Made by a program: the position numbers and the translations under genes
Source of the DNA: JBDTNQ01 sp039933635
Lineage (GTDB): Bacteria > Acidobacteriota > Vicinamibacteria > Vicinamibacterales > SCN-69-37
Reading direction: 5' to 3'
Length of the DNA stretch: 21,827 nt
Assembly (NCBI GenBank): GCA_039933635.1
Contig: JBDTNQ010000076.1
Location: 1-21,827 of the forward strand
In this document: positions 6,993 to 15,541 of the stretch, in pieces
Layout of the letters: each line of letters starts with the position of its first letter
Numbering within the stretch: position 1 is the stretch's first letter
The notes under the pieces: generated by a model
The model's input: only the letters and a program-made list of their open reading frames with translations
Told to the model about the DNA's origin: nothing
Database searches by the model: none

Positions 6993-7169
6993 ATGCAGAA
7001 CGTTCAAATCTCCGCAGGGAAGGCCCTGTGCCGCTACTGCGGTGAGTCCATCCCCACCAACAGCCTCTCGCGGCACATCCTCAAGGCCCATCCTCGTCCA
7101 GGCCTCACAGACCTCTCACCAACGCTCGTGCGAAAGGGTCTGACCCTCCTCAAGACCGCCGTCAAGTAG
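6993..7169 (+). CDS. 58-residue C2H2 zinc-finger-like protein
   Basis: The short frame encodes one compact finger: Cys13 and Cys16 in CRYCG, then Leu25 and RHILKAHP supplying His28 and His33, giving C-x2-C-x11-H-x4-H with a hydrophobic core Leu. This is close to the classic C2H2 pattern, which is uncommon in bacteria. The C-terminal 25 residues are basic and helical in character (LVRKGLTLLKTAVK). A promoter-like TTGACG-17-CATGCT lies just upstream and a GGTGGA sequence precedes the ATG. Its last 54 bases overlap, tail to tail, the 3' end of the thioredoxin-like gene on the other strand. A nucleic-acid or protein-binding role is only suggested by the fold. Reality of the gene rests on the finger pattern and the promoter. 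Confidence 0.65.
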   Translation: MQNVQISAGKALCRYCGESIPTNSLSRHILKAHPRPGLTDLSPTLVRKGLTLLKTAVK

Positions 7170-7634
7170 CGAAAGACGCGCGGGTCCTGACGGATCGACG
7201 GACAGCACCGCGTCAATCGCGTCACGGTAGTGCGCCGCCTCACGGTCGCCGTGCAGGCTGTATTTCACCTCGCGGGTCGCCCCGTCCAGCACGAGCACGG
7301 TTCCCGTCTCCCCCACATGGTCCTCGAACACGCGCTCGAGACCGAGTCTCCGGGCCTCGCGCCGGCTCGCCTCTGTAGTGCCGTCGCTCGTGAAGTCGAA
7401 CACGACCAACCGGACGCGTTCTCCGTACTCCGCCTGCACCGTCGCCCACACGTCCTTCGTCGTCATACAGACCGGACACCATCGCGCGTGGAACTTCACC
7501 ACGAACGGCGTGGCACTGTCCGCAGCGCCGCTCAGGCGGCGCACCGCTGGCGCGGGATTGGTCAGCATCAGCCCGCCGGCAATCACCGCAAGCCCTCCCA
7601 CCAGAAACACCACTGTGACTGCGAGTCGCCTCAT
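7116..7634 (-). CDS. membrane-anchored thioredoxin-like protein
   Basis: The 172-residue protein has an N-terminal hydrophobic helix (residues 4-24, uncleaved anchor or signal peptide) followed by a thioredoxin fold. The active site is WCPVC (Cys53, Cys56) in FHARWCPVCMTTKDVW, and the cis-Pro region is replaced by ETGTVLVLDGATREV. It probably acts outside the membrane as a thiol-disulphide oxidoreductase or cytochrome-maturation-type reductase. The C-terminal tail overlaps the convergent zinc-finger gene. Upstream, between its start and the end of htpG, lies an 8-bp repeat array that also occupies the ribosome-site position; no proper Shine-Dalgarno sequence is seen. Fold assignment is good, the partner unknown. 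Confidence 0.88.
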   Translation of the reverse strand: MRRLAVTVVFLVGGLAVIAGGLMLTNPAPAVRRLSGAADSATPFVVKFHARWCPVCMTTKDVWATVQAEYGERVRLVVFDFTSDGTTEASRREARRLGLERVFEDHVGETGTVLVLDGATREVKYSLHGDREAAHYRDAIDAVLSVDPSGPARLSLLDGGLEEGQTLSHERW

Positions 7635-7635
7635 T

Positions 7636-7720
7636 CGATGTCCCGATGTCCCGATGTCCCGATAGATTGGCCGATGACCCGATCCCCCGATGCAATCGCC
7701 CGATGCCCCGATCCTCGATG
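7636..7720. repeat. 8-bp tandem repeat, then degenerate CCGATG copies
   Basis: Three perfect CGATGTCC units (7636-7659) are followed by decaying copies (CGATAGAT, CCGATGAC, CCGATCCC, CCGATGCA, CGATGCCC) up to about 7720. It fills the gap between htpG and the start of the thioredoxin-like gene, beginning 2 bases before that start codon. Confidence 0.75.
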
Positions 7721-7728
7721 ATCAAATG

Positions 7729-9663
<1,935 letters not shown>

Positions 9664-9669
9664 GACTTG

Positions 9670-9675
9670 ACGATA
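9670..9675 (-). promoter_or_regulatory. -10-like box of htpG, 6 bases before ATG
   Basis: On the minus strand TATCGT (4/6 match to TATAAT) is followed by CAAGTC and the htpG ATG. No -35 box is convincing. It is listed because the spacing matches the other leaderless candidates in this window. Confidence 0.3.
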
Positions 9676-9798
9676 AACGATGGCATGGCCGGATGGCTAC
9701 ATGGGCCCGGCCGCTCCGGGAAAGGGCACGTTCCTTCGACCGGCCCAGATGGATTGCAAACATGCCGCGCTGTCGTGCCGCTGTGTCATGCTCCAGTC

Positions 9799-9876
9799 AT
9801 GGCCCTGCCACCCGCCGCAATTGAGGTACGTCCCATCGCGAACGCGTCGACGGCCGATGGCGATGGCACGACGTGA
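9799..9876 (+). CDS. possible 25-residue upstream peptide coupled to the DUF7662-like gene
   Basis: An ATG at 9799 opens a 25-codon frame (MALPPAAIEVRPIANAS...) whose TGA overlaps the GTG start of the next gene by 4 bases (GTGA). There is no clear ribosome site. It may be a leader peptide or chance; the only support is the overlap, which resembles the coupling seen for the paralogue at 14638. Confidence 0.2.
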   Translation: MALPPAAIEVRPIANASTADGDGTT

Positions 9877-10133
9877 CGTCGCCATTGACATCGCCGTATC
9901 GCCCCCTGTTCACCTACCTTGATCGACGGTTCGCCGACAACGTGGTGCTGACGTTCGCTGAAATCGAGGACCTGCTCGGCTTCCCGCTTCCGGAGCAGGC
10001 TCACCTCCAAGCCGCCTGGTGGACCGGGGGCAGTGACTCGGTGCAGTCGGCGGCCTGGACCGGGGCCAAACGGACGGCTGAGCCCAGCCTGCGCGCCCAT
10101 TCCGTGGCGTTTCCGCGAATGCCCGACCGCTGA
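9873..10133 (+). CDS. small DUF7662-like protein, copy 1
   Basis: This 86-residue protein shows the pattern Y-x2-L-x2-YL near the start, LTFAEIEDLLGFPLP in the middle, a WW dipeptide and QSAAW, which I recall as the family named DUF7662 (function unknown; sometimes attached to DNA-acting enzymes). The start is taken as GTG at 9873, where a short upstream frame ends. It is followed at once by an intrinsic-terminator-like hairpin, so it is probably a small unit of its own. A second copy lies at 14638-14985; by hand alignment about 50 of roughly 75 positions are identical. Reality of the gene is supported by that paralogue; its role is unknown. Confidence 0.82.
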   Translation: MTSPLTSPYRPLFTYLDRRFADNVVLTFAEIEDLLGFPLPEQAHLQAAWWTGGSDSVQSAAWTGAKRTAEPSLRAHSVAFPRMPDR

Positions 10134-10140
10134 TGATCCG

Positions 10141-10162
10141 GCGCGCCTGGCGCGCGGGTTTT
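10141..10162 (+). terminator. intrinsic terminator-like hairpin after DUF7662-like copy 1
   Basis: GCGCGCC (10141-10147), one base, then GGCGCGC (10149-10155) form a GC-only hairpin followed by GGG and TTTT (10159-10162), 7 bases after the stop codon. Confidence 0.6.
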
Positions 10163-10164
10163 GG

Positions 10165-10170
10165 TATATT
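10165..10170 (+). promoter_or_regulatory. extended -10 box for the ankyrin/outer-membrane operon
   Basis: TGG followed by TATATT fits an extended -10 (TGn-TATAAT). It lies just after the terminator and about 130 bases before the ankyrin start, which would give a 5' leader of about 120 bases. No -35 box is seen. Confidence 0.35.
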
Positions 10171-10286
10171 GGCGCCGGCGACGCCAGGACGCCTCCTGTC
10201 CGCGGAAAGGGACCATCCCACCTGAACTGAACACCAGCTGCGTTGACTACGCACCTCTGCCCCGCTGTGCGGACACGGGCACATCC

Positions 10287-10292
10287 AGGAGG
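10287..10292 (+). promoter_or_regulatory. ribosome binding site deciding the ankyrin gene start
   Basis: AGGAGG lies 7 bases before the ATG at 10300. This favours that start over an in-frame TTG at 10243. Confidence 0.8.
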
Positions 10293-10299
10293 TCGTAGC

Positions 10300-11841
10300 A
10301 TGTCCGCCGATCACTCGTCCGCCTTCAACCTCGAACATCTGAAGAAAGAAGCCAAACGGCTGCTGCGCGCATGCCGCGCTGGCGACCCTCTGGCCCTCGC
10401 GTCTGTCCGAGCAGTTCTTTCCAGCCTCGACGGTCTCGCCGCGAACGATGTGGCGCGGCACATCCAGCTCGCGGACGTGCATCAGGCCATGGCCATGCAG
10501 CGAGGCTTCGCAAGCTGGGCCGAGCTCACGCGGTCCCGCGATCCGCTGGCGCGACTACTGGCCGCGGTCCGCGGCGGACACCTCGTGACGTTCCGGCGGG
10601 ATCTGCCGCACTTCGGCGGTCTCGCCGCGACCAACGTCTTCGCCGCCGCTGCGCTAGGCGATGTCGCCGCGTTGCGTCGACACCTCGACGGTGCCCCACT
10701 GCTCGCCACGACAGCGCGCGACGGGTGGGCGCCGCTCGACTACGTGTGCTCATCTCCACTTGCTCGGCTGAGCACACGTCACGCGACGAGCCTGTGCGAT
10801 TGCGCCGAGGTGCTGCTTGCCGCGGGCGCCGATCCGGGGACCGCTGTCGACGATGAGCGGCTGCCGGGCACGCCGGTCCCCGCGATCATGCGAGCGCTGC
10901 TGTCGGGCAACATAGCGCTGGTCGTCATCCTCAAGCGGAACAACGCGCAGGAGCCGCGCGAGACGATGCGGCAGTGGATGACCAACCACCTCGACAAAGA
11001 TCAGGCACAAATGCATCGACTCTTCGGCGAGTACTTCCGGCGGCCAGCAGTGAAGGAACGAATGCAGCAGGTTTTCGAGGCCTTCAAAGCACGCGGCGGA
11101 GACCCGCACACGATGCCGACCGACCCGCGCGAGATGCAGCACCTCCGCATGCCCAACCTCCTCGGCGCTCACCCATACCTGTGGGAAGCGTTGCTCGATC
11201 GGGGCTACGACCCGACGGCCATCGGTGTAACGGGTCGCTCTCCCCTGCATACGCTCGTCACATACGCACCAGCTTCATTCATCGAGATGTTCCTGGCGCA
11301 CGACGTCAAGCTGACCGTCCGCGACGCAGACGGTCGTTCGGTGATCGCCACCGCCGTCCGCGCCGGCAACATCGAAGTCGCCGAACTGCTGCGTGCGCGC
11401 GGCATCGTGGACGACTCGACACCGGCCGATCGGTTCATCGGCGCGTGTCTGGCGGACGACGCTGACACGGCGCAGGAACTCGTCTCGGACCATCCGCACG
11501 TGCTCGGGGCCCTCGCGCGCGCCGACGCCGACGAGTTCGTCCGCGCCGCGGCCCGCGGGAGCATCGCTCAGGTTCGGCTCATGCTGGCGTGCGGGTTCCC
11601 ACCAGACTCGGTGGGCGAATCAGGTGCGACCGCACTTCAGCAGGCGGCCTGGCGAGGGCAGGTGCACGTGGTCGAGTTGCTGCTCGCCAACGGCGCCTCG
11701 CCTACGGTCAAGGATGAGCTCTACGGAGAAACGGCACTGGCCTGGGCCCGCCACGGCGCTTCGCACGCACAGGGCGCAGAGGGCCCATGCCTGCAGGCCG
11801 CGACGATGCTGGAAATCGCAGAGCAGCGCTGGCGCACCTGA
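10300..11841 (+). CDS. large ankyrin-repeat protein
   Basis: The 513-residue cytoplasmic protein starts at the ATG preceded by AGGAGG. The N-terminal 80 residues (LEHLKKEAKRLLRACRAGD, then LADVHQAMAMQRGFASWAELTRS) match a module that often precedes ankyrin repeats in Acidobacteria. Ankyrin-type helix pairs follow: about residues 113-145, 165-182 (CAEVLLAAGADP), 285-305, 313-372 (TGRSPLHTLV, then DGRSVIATAVRAGNIEVAELLRARG), 412-435 and 442-470 (SGATALQQAAWRGQVHVVELLLANGA). A charged insertion at about 215-275 interrupts the solenoid. No signal peptide or membrane segment is seen. Such proteins bind other proteins; no partner is evident. The next gene begins 45 bases later and is probably co-transcribed. 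Confidence 0.9.
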   Translation: MSADHSSAFNLEHLKKEAKRLLRACRAGDPLALASVRAVLSSLDGLAANDVARHIQLADVHQAMAMQRGFASWAELTRSRDPLARLLAAVRGGHLVTFRRDLPHFGGLAATNVFAAAALGDVAALRRHLDGAPLLATTARDGWAPLDYVCSSPLARLSTRHATSLCDCAEVLLAAGADPGTAVDDERLPGTPVPAIMRALLSGNIALVVILKRNNAQEPRETMRQWMTNHLDKDQAQMHRLFGEYFRRPAVKERMQQVFEAFKARGGDPHTMPTDPREMQHLRMPNLLGAHPYLWEALLDRGYDPTAIGVTGRSPLHTLVTYAPASFIEMFLAHDVKLTVRDADGRSVIATAVRAGNIEVAELLRARGIVDDSTPADRFIGACLADDADTAQELVSDHPHVLGALARADADEFVRAAARGSIAQVRLMLACGFPPDSVGESGATALQQAAWRGQVHVVELLLANGASPTVKDELYGETALAWARHGASHAQGAEGPCLQAATMLEIAEQRWRT

Positions 11842-11886
11842 GCCGTCACGGGGCGCATTCGCGCATTGAGAGACAAGGAGCTTTCG

Positions 11887-12942
11887 ATGCGCTACACCAT
11901 CCTCATCCTCTGCACCGTTGCCGCGGCCCTCAGCCCGGCGACGGTGTTCGCCCAGGCCGGCCTGCCCGGCCCACTCGTCGACATCGGGGTTGATGCGTCG
12001 TTCGGGACTCAGGGCGGCCCGACGGCACGCGCGCTGTCCCCGCGGCTCACGCTGAATTTCACGCCGGACCTCGCGCTGACGGCACGCGCTGACGCGGTAG
12101 TCACCACGGCGGGTCCGATTCCGTCCCGGGTGCGCTCACAGCGATTTGTCGTCGAAGTCCATCGGACGTTCGCGAACATTGGCCCGCTCGCCGTCGAAGG
12201 GATCGTCGGCGGCGGCCTGCATCGCGGACAATTCACGGTCCCGGCAGACGGCCCTCGGTCCGGCTCGCCTGCCATCGACCAGCCCACGAGGGTCGTGACC
12301 AGTCTTGGACCCGCGTTGATGCTGGGTGTGGGCTTCGCCCAGCGTGTTGGGCCTCATCTGCTCCTGCGGCAGGACTTTCGATTCGCGATCCACGACGACG
12401 GCCCGGACGCCGTCGTGTCCATCGGTGTCGCGGCGCCGCTCGGGCGGTACACGACCCGCGGCCGCGGACAAGTTGCGCAAGTCGGCACGGGCACTGTGCG
12501 AACCGGTCAACGTGTCTGGATCACAACCGACGACGGAGCCGCCGTTGAGGGCATCGTCGGCGACATCGACTCGAGATCGATCGAGGTCCTGCATAAGACA
12601 GGGCGCACCGCGATAGACCTCGCGCGCGCGCGGCGGATTGAGGTGCCCGATTCGATCAGGGACGGAGTCCGGAACGGCGCGATCATTGGGGCCGTGGGCA
12701 TGGGCGTCTATGGCGCGTTCCTCGCGCGGTCGCTTTGCGAGTGCGACGACCAAACGGCCGTGTTCGTGACGCTCGCCATTGCGGGCTACGGCGCGGGCAC
12801 GGGCGTGCTCGTCGGCGCCTTGTCTGACGGACTTCACGCCGGGCGCCGCACGATCCTCGACCGGTCGACCGTCGCGCGGGTCACCATCACTCCCGTCTTC
12901 ACGCGCAGCCACGCCGGGGTGGCAGCCGCGATTCGCTGGTAG
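11887..12942 (+). CDS. predicted outer-membrane protein with inserted SH3-like and glycine-rich segments
   Basis: The 351-residue protein has a Sec signal peptide (1-23, ending FAQA). An in-frame ATG at 11866 is rejected, because AAGGAG (11875-11880) sits 6 bases before the ATG at 11887. Residues 30-190 alternate polar and apolar residues like outer-membrane strands (LTLNFTPDLALTARADA, RFVVEVHRTF, VSIGVAAPLGRY). Residues about 198-252 resemble a small SH3-like barrel (GTVRTGQRVWITTDDGAAVEG, then RARRIEV). Residues about 259-312 are a glycine-zipper-like hydrophobic pair. The end, RVTITPVFTRSHAGVAAAIRW, looks like closing barrel strands with the terminal aromatic residue used for outer-membrane assembly. 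No named family is recognised. It follows the ankyrin gene closely. Confidence 0.75.
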   Translation: MRYTILILCTVAAALSPATVFAQAGLPGPLVDIGVDASFGTQGGPTARALSPRLTLNFTPDLALTARADAVVTTAGPIPSRVRSQRFVVEVHRTFANIGPLAVEGIVGGGLHRGQFTVPADGPRSGSPAIDQPTRVVTSLGPALMLGVGFAQRVGPHLLLRQDFRFAIHDDGPDAVVSIGVAAPLGRYTTRGRGQVAQVGTGTVRTGQRVWITTDDGAAVEGIVGDIDSRSIEVLHKTGRTAIDLARARRIEVPDSIRDGVRNGAIIGAVGMGVYGAFLARSLCECDDQTAVFVTLAIAGYGAGTGVLVGALSDGLHAGRRTILDRSTVARVTITPVFTRSHAGVAAAIRW

Positions 12943-13042
12943 CAGCGGACTGTGTGCGTGGTGCGTTGACGGGCGTGCAAGGCGGGCATTGAACCCGCGA
13001 GGAGGAGCCAACCGGTCCACCGGACCCGGCGGCGAAGGGCGA
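12943..13042. other. convergent intergenic region
   Basis: This gap of 100 bases separates two genes that converge. It holds short GC-rich inverted repeats (CCGGTCCACCGG near 13011-13022) without a T-run. A T-arm-like sequence occurs on the minus strand but no tRNA can be folded around it. Confidence 0.4.
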
Positions 13043-13714
13043 TCAGTCGTGCAGGACGACGCTGAGGAGCGAGTTGTTGATCTTGAGGCCGCCGTTGTAC
13101 TGGATGAAGCCGAGCTTGCGGAACTTGTTCATGAAGAAGTTCACGCGCGAGCGCGTGGTGCCCACCATCTCGGCAAGCGTCTCCTGCGACAGATGCGGCA
13201 GCGTGCGCGTCGTCGCATCTTCCTTGCCGTAGCGGGCTAGCAACAGCAGTGTGCGCGCCAGCCGCTTCTCGCTGGAATTGAAGAGCTGATCGACGAGATC
13301 CTCTTCGATGCGGATGTTGCGTCCGAGCATGTGCGCGAGAAAGCGATCGGCAAATGCGGGCTGCTCGTGCAGCGTGCGCGACATCTCGGCTTTCGGAATC
13401 CTGAGCGCCGCTGAAGGCACGACCGCTGTAGCGGTGCCCATCCGCAGCGTCTGTCCGGCCAGGCAGCCCTCTCCAAAGAAATCGCCCTTGCCGAGCATGG
13501 CCACCACGGCCTCCTTGCCGGTCGACGACAGTACCGTAAGCTTCACGGCGCCGCCCTGCAGATAGAACACACTGTCGGCGGAGGCGCCCTGGGCAAAGAT
13601 GACCTTGCCTTGCGTGAACTCACTGCCGTGGCGCACGACATCGCCGGAGTCCAGGTAGGCGATGACGTCGAAGGGCCGGCGGCGCGGTTTTGCAAGCGGT
13701 CGCTTGGAGGGCAT
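13043..13714 (-). CDS. Crp/Fnr-family transcription regulator
   Basis: The 223-residue protein has an N-terminal cyclic-nucleotide-binding-like beta roll (about 25-120) and a C-terminal winged helix (about 150-215). The HTH reads LSQETLAEMVGTTRSRVNFFMNKFRKLGFI (173-204, shown here across the helix pair), typical of the Crp class. The phosphate-binding cassette is FFGEGCLAGQTLRMGTATAV; where E. coli CRP has the cAMP-contacting Arg (RAATV) this protein has Thr (TATAV), so ligand binding may be altered or lost. No FNR-type cysteine cluster is present. It is divergent from the SYLF gene across a 231-base shared upstream region, so it may control that gene or itself. Family is secure; the signal is unknown. 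Confidence 0.92.
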   Translation of the reverse strand: MPSKRPLAKPRRRPFDVIAYLDSGDVVRHGSEFTQGKVIFAQGASADSVFYLQGGAVKLTVLSSTGKEAVVAMLGKGDFFGEGCLAGQTLRMGTATAVVPSAALRIPKAEMSRTLHEQPAFADRFLAHMLGRNIRIEEDLVDQLFNSSEKRLARTLLLLARYGKEDATTRTLPHLSQETLAEMVGTTRSRVNFFMNKFRKLGFIQYNGGLKINNSLLSVVLHD

Positions 13715-13945
13715 AGCATCAATGATTGCACGCCCTTAGCGGAAACACGCGACTATTCGGCGGATTTGATCTCCGTTACTTACTCCCACCCCCAAAGTCG
13801 CAGCGATCGCGCGGGGACGGCTGTCCAAAACAGTACAGCGCCAGGCCGCTCGTCGCGGGTACCGTCGATAGGCCGCAACCTCAAAGCGACTACAGATCAA
13901 ACAAACGCGTGCGTCGCTGGATTCGGCGAGATAACGAAGGCCCAA
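13715..13945. promoter_or_regulatory. divergent upstream region of the Crp-like and SYLF genes
   Basis: This 231-base region is notably less GC-rich than its flanks and must hold both promoters. A GATAAC hexamer at 13930-13935 could be the -10 of the SYLF gene, giving a leader of a few bases. I found no clear Crp- or Fnr-type palindrome. Confidence 0.4.
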
Positions 13946-14641
13946 GTGAAACTGACACTCCTCCTGACCACCGCTCTTGCCACGAGCATCGCCATCGCGC
14001 CGCTCCGGGCCGCGGACGACGAGCCGGCGAAGCGCTTGAACGACGCCGCCCTCGTGCTCACCGAGATCATGGGCGCGCCGGACAAAGGCATTCCGCGCGA
14101 CCTGCTCGAGAACGCGCACTGCATCGTCATCGTCCCCGACTTGAAGACCGCGGCGTTCGTCGTCGGGGGCAAATACGGCAAAGGCTACCTGGCCTGCCGC
14201 AAGATCGATGCGCCGGGCTGGTCGGCGCCAGCGACCGTGCGGATTGAAGGCGGCAGCGTCGGATTTCAGATTGGCGCATCCTCAACCGATTTGATCATGC
14301 TCGTCATGACCGAACGCGGCGCGGGCAAGCTGCTGGACAGCAGCTTCACCCTTGGCGCGGAAGGCTCAGTGGCCGCGGGCCCCGTCGGACGGACGGCGAC
14401 GGCGCAGACCGACGCGCAGATGCACGCGGACATTCTTTCGTGGTCGCGTTCGCAAGGGCTGTTCGCGGGTGTGGCGCTTCAGGGCGCCACGCTACGGCAG
14501 GACCTGGATGACAACACGACGCTGTACGGCCGTCCAGTCGAGAATCGCGAGATCGTGACCAAAGGCATCCACCCACCTGAGTCGGCGGCGCGACTGCTCG
14601 CGCTCCTGAACACCTACTCCAGGACGGAACGATCGAAGTGA
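13946..14641 (+). CDS. SYLF-domain (Ysc84-like) lipid-binding protein
   Basis: The 231-residue protein has a signal peptide (1-22, ending LRA) and a full SYLF/DUF500 domain. Recognisable pieces are IPRDLLENAHCIVIVPDL, AFVVGGKYGKGYLACR, the GGSVGFQIGASSTDLIMLVM block, and FTLGAEGSVAAGPVGRTA. In eukaryotes this domain binds phosphoinositides; bacterial versions are exported and their role is unproven. The start is set at GTG 13946, directly before the signal peptide, with GAAGG upstream. A longer open frame upstream (to 13610) runs through the divergent promoter region and is rejected. The stop overlaps the next start by 4 bases (GTGA), so the downstream DUF7662-like protein is translationally coupled. 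Confidence 0.93.
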   Translation: MKLTLLLTTALATSIAIAPLRAADDEPAKRLNDAALVLTEIMGAPDKGIPRDLLENAHCIVIVPDLKTAAFVVGGKYGKGYLACRKIDAPGWSAPATVRIEGGSVGFQIGASSTDLIMLVMTERGAGKLLDSSFTLGAEGSVAAGPVGRTATAQTDAQMHADILSWSRSQGLFAGVALQGATLRQDLDDNTTLYGRPVENREIVTKGIHPPESAARLLALLNTYSRTERSK

Positions 14642-14985
14642 CCCGGCTCGTCTCGACGGCAGCGGACCAGAGTGAACGCCCGTCTGCCGCCGAGCCGCTG
14701 CCGGCCCAGGTCCAGATCTTCGCGTATCGTCCCCTTCTCAAGTACCTCGACCAGCGCTTTGCAGACACCGTGGTCCTGACGTTCACGCAGATCGAAGATC
14801 TGTTGGGCTTCGCTCTTGCGGCTGAGGCGTCGATGCAGGAGACATGGTGGACGGACGGCGGCGAGCCGCCGTCGGTCCAGTCGGCCGCCTGGACGAAAGC
14901 CCAGCGGTCGGCCGTGCCCAATCTGCGCGCAAGGTCAGTGGCGTTCAGCCGCGTCGTCGTAAGCCGGACGCCCTCACGGACGTAG
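14638..14985 (+). CDS. small DUF7662-like protein, copy 2
   Basis: This 115-residue protein starts at GTG, overlapping the SYLF stop. About 28 residues of unordered, Ala/Ser/Pro-rich sequence precede the conserved part. That part has YRPLLKYLDQRF, LTFTQIEDLLGF, a WW dipeptide and SVQSAAW, closely matching copy 1 at 9873-10133. From memory this is the DUF7662 family. No catalytic motif is obvious; the WW/QSxAW pattern suggests a small compact fold. Coupling to a secreted SYLF protein is unusual for a cytoplasmic protein, since this copy has no signal peptide. Function unknown. Confidence 0.85.
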   Translation: MTRLVSTAADQSERPSAAEPLPAQVQIFAYRPLLKYLDQRFADTVVLTFTQIEDLLGFALAAEASMQETWWTDGGEPPSVQSAAWTKAQRSAVPNLRARSVAFSRVVVSRTPSRT

Positions 14986-15020
14986 ACGCCGCAGGGCGCC
15001 GACACTCCATCCGTATCGCC

Positions 15021-15218
15021 TCACGTCTGGGCCTCCGCACGACTGGCCGCTTCGGCTTCGAGAAGTTGAATCAGCGCGCGGGCCTTGTCACGCAGTTCGG
15101 CAGACTCGCGTGCAATCGCGGGCTCGCTCAGGTTGGCGAGCCGCGGGAGGCGGCGATCGATCGCGGCGATGAGGTTCTCGAGATCGGCAATCGTCTCCGC
15201 GCGGACAGACTCGGTCAT
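15021..15218 (-). CDS. small coiled-coil-like protein
   Basis: The 65-residue frame begins at ATG 15218 (a GTG at 15221 directly before it is an alternative). It is rich in Ala, Glu, Leu and Arg with heptad-like spacing (IADLENLIAAIDRRLPRL, AELRDKARALIQLLEAEAA), consistent with two amphipathic helices. It starts about 9 bases after the stop of the minus-strand zinc-ribbon gene and is probably co-transcribed with it. No family is recognised and there is no strong ribosome site, so it could still be a chance frame in GC-rich DNA. Confidence 0.5.
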   Translation of the reverse strand: MTESVRAETIADLENLIAAIDRRLPRLANLSEPAIARESAELRDKARALIQLLEAEAASRAEAQT

Positions 15219-15227
15219 CACGGGGCT

Positions 15228-15446
15228 TCAGAGCCGCAGGGAGCGGCAGCGCCGCAGATACGCCCAGCCGTGCGCACAACTCCGGCACTGCACATGAACT
15301 TCGACCTGGTCCTGTCCGGCCGACCGCACGCTCGTCGGATGCCCGGCGAACCTGAAACACGCGGGACACGGAAGCGGAAACGCGACGTCGTCTGCGGAGA
15401 ACAATCGAGCCGGTCGGGGCGTCGCGGTGTCGAGATTGGGAGCCAT
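15228..15446 (-). CDS. mini zinc-ribbon protein A
   Basis: The 72-residue protein has two CxxC knuckles, Cys27/Cys30 in LPCPAC and Cys54/Cys57 in VQCRSCAHGW. The spacing fits a treble-clef or ribbon zinc site. An upstream in-frame ATG at 15458 is possible, but 15446 is preferred because the GGGG of a nearby palindrome falls at ribosome-site distance. The CAHxW ending matches the divergent neighbour at 15542-15718. It probably binds zinc; any wider role is unknown. Confidence 0.7.
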   Translation of the reverse strand: MAPNLDTATPRPARLFSADDVAFPLPCPACFRFAGHPTSVRSAGQDQVEVHVQCRSCAHGWAYLRRCRSLRL

Positions 15447-15449
15447 AGG

Positions 15450-15465
15450 CCCCAGCATGCTGGGG
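15450..15465. promoter_or_regulatory. 16-bp perfect palindrome between the divergent zinc-ribbon genes
   Basis: CCCCAGCATGCTGGGG reads the same on both strands. It lies 4-19 bases upstream of the preferred start of ribbon gene A and spans that gene's alternative start codon. It could be an operator or, as RNA, a hairpin that masks the ribosome site. Confidence 0.5.
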
Positions 15466-15541
15466 GCCGCCGTCCGTGTCTGTGCAGTTCAGTACAGTCG
15501 GCCCGAGCCAGTGTCCGCGGCCGGATGTGAGGGATTCTCCT

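Noticed and set aside
9664..9800. Heat-shock promoter or CIRCE element upstream of htpG
   Set aside because: No CIRCE inverted repeat and no CTTGAA/CCCCAT pair at proper spacing could be found.
12970..13000. T-arm-like sequence (GCGGG-TTCAATG-CCCGC on the minus strand)
   Set aside because: No matching acceptor stem, D arm or anticodon arm can be built upstream of it, so it is not a tRNA.
13610..13945. Upstream extension of the SYLF frame
   Set aside because: It would cross the divergent promoter region and place the signal peptide inside the protein; GTG 13946 directly before the signal peptide fits better.
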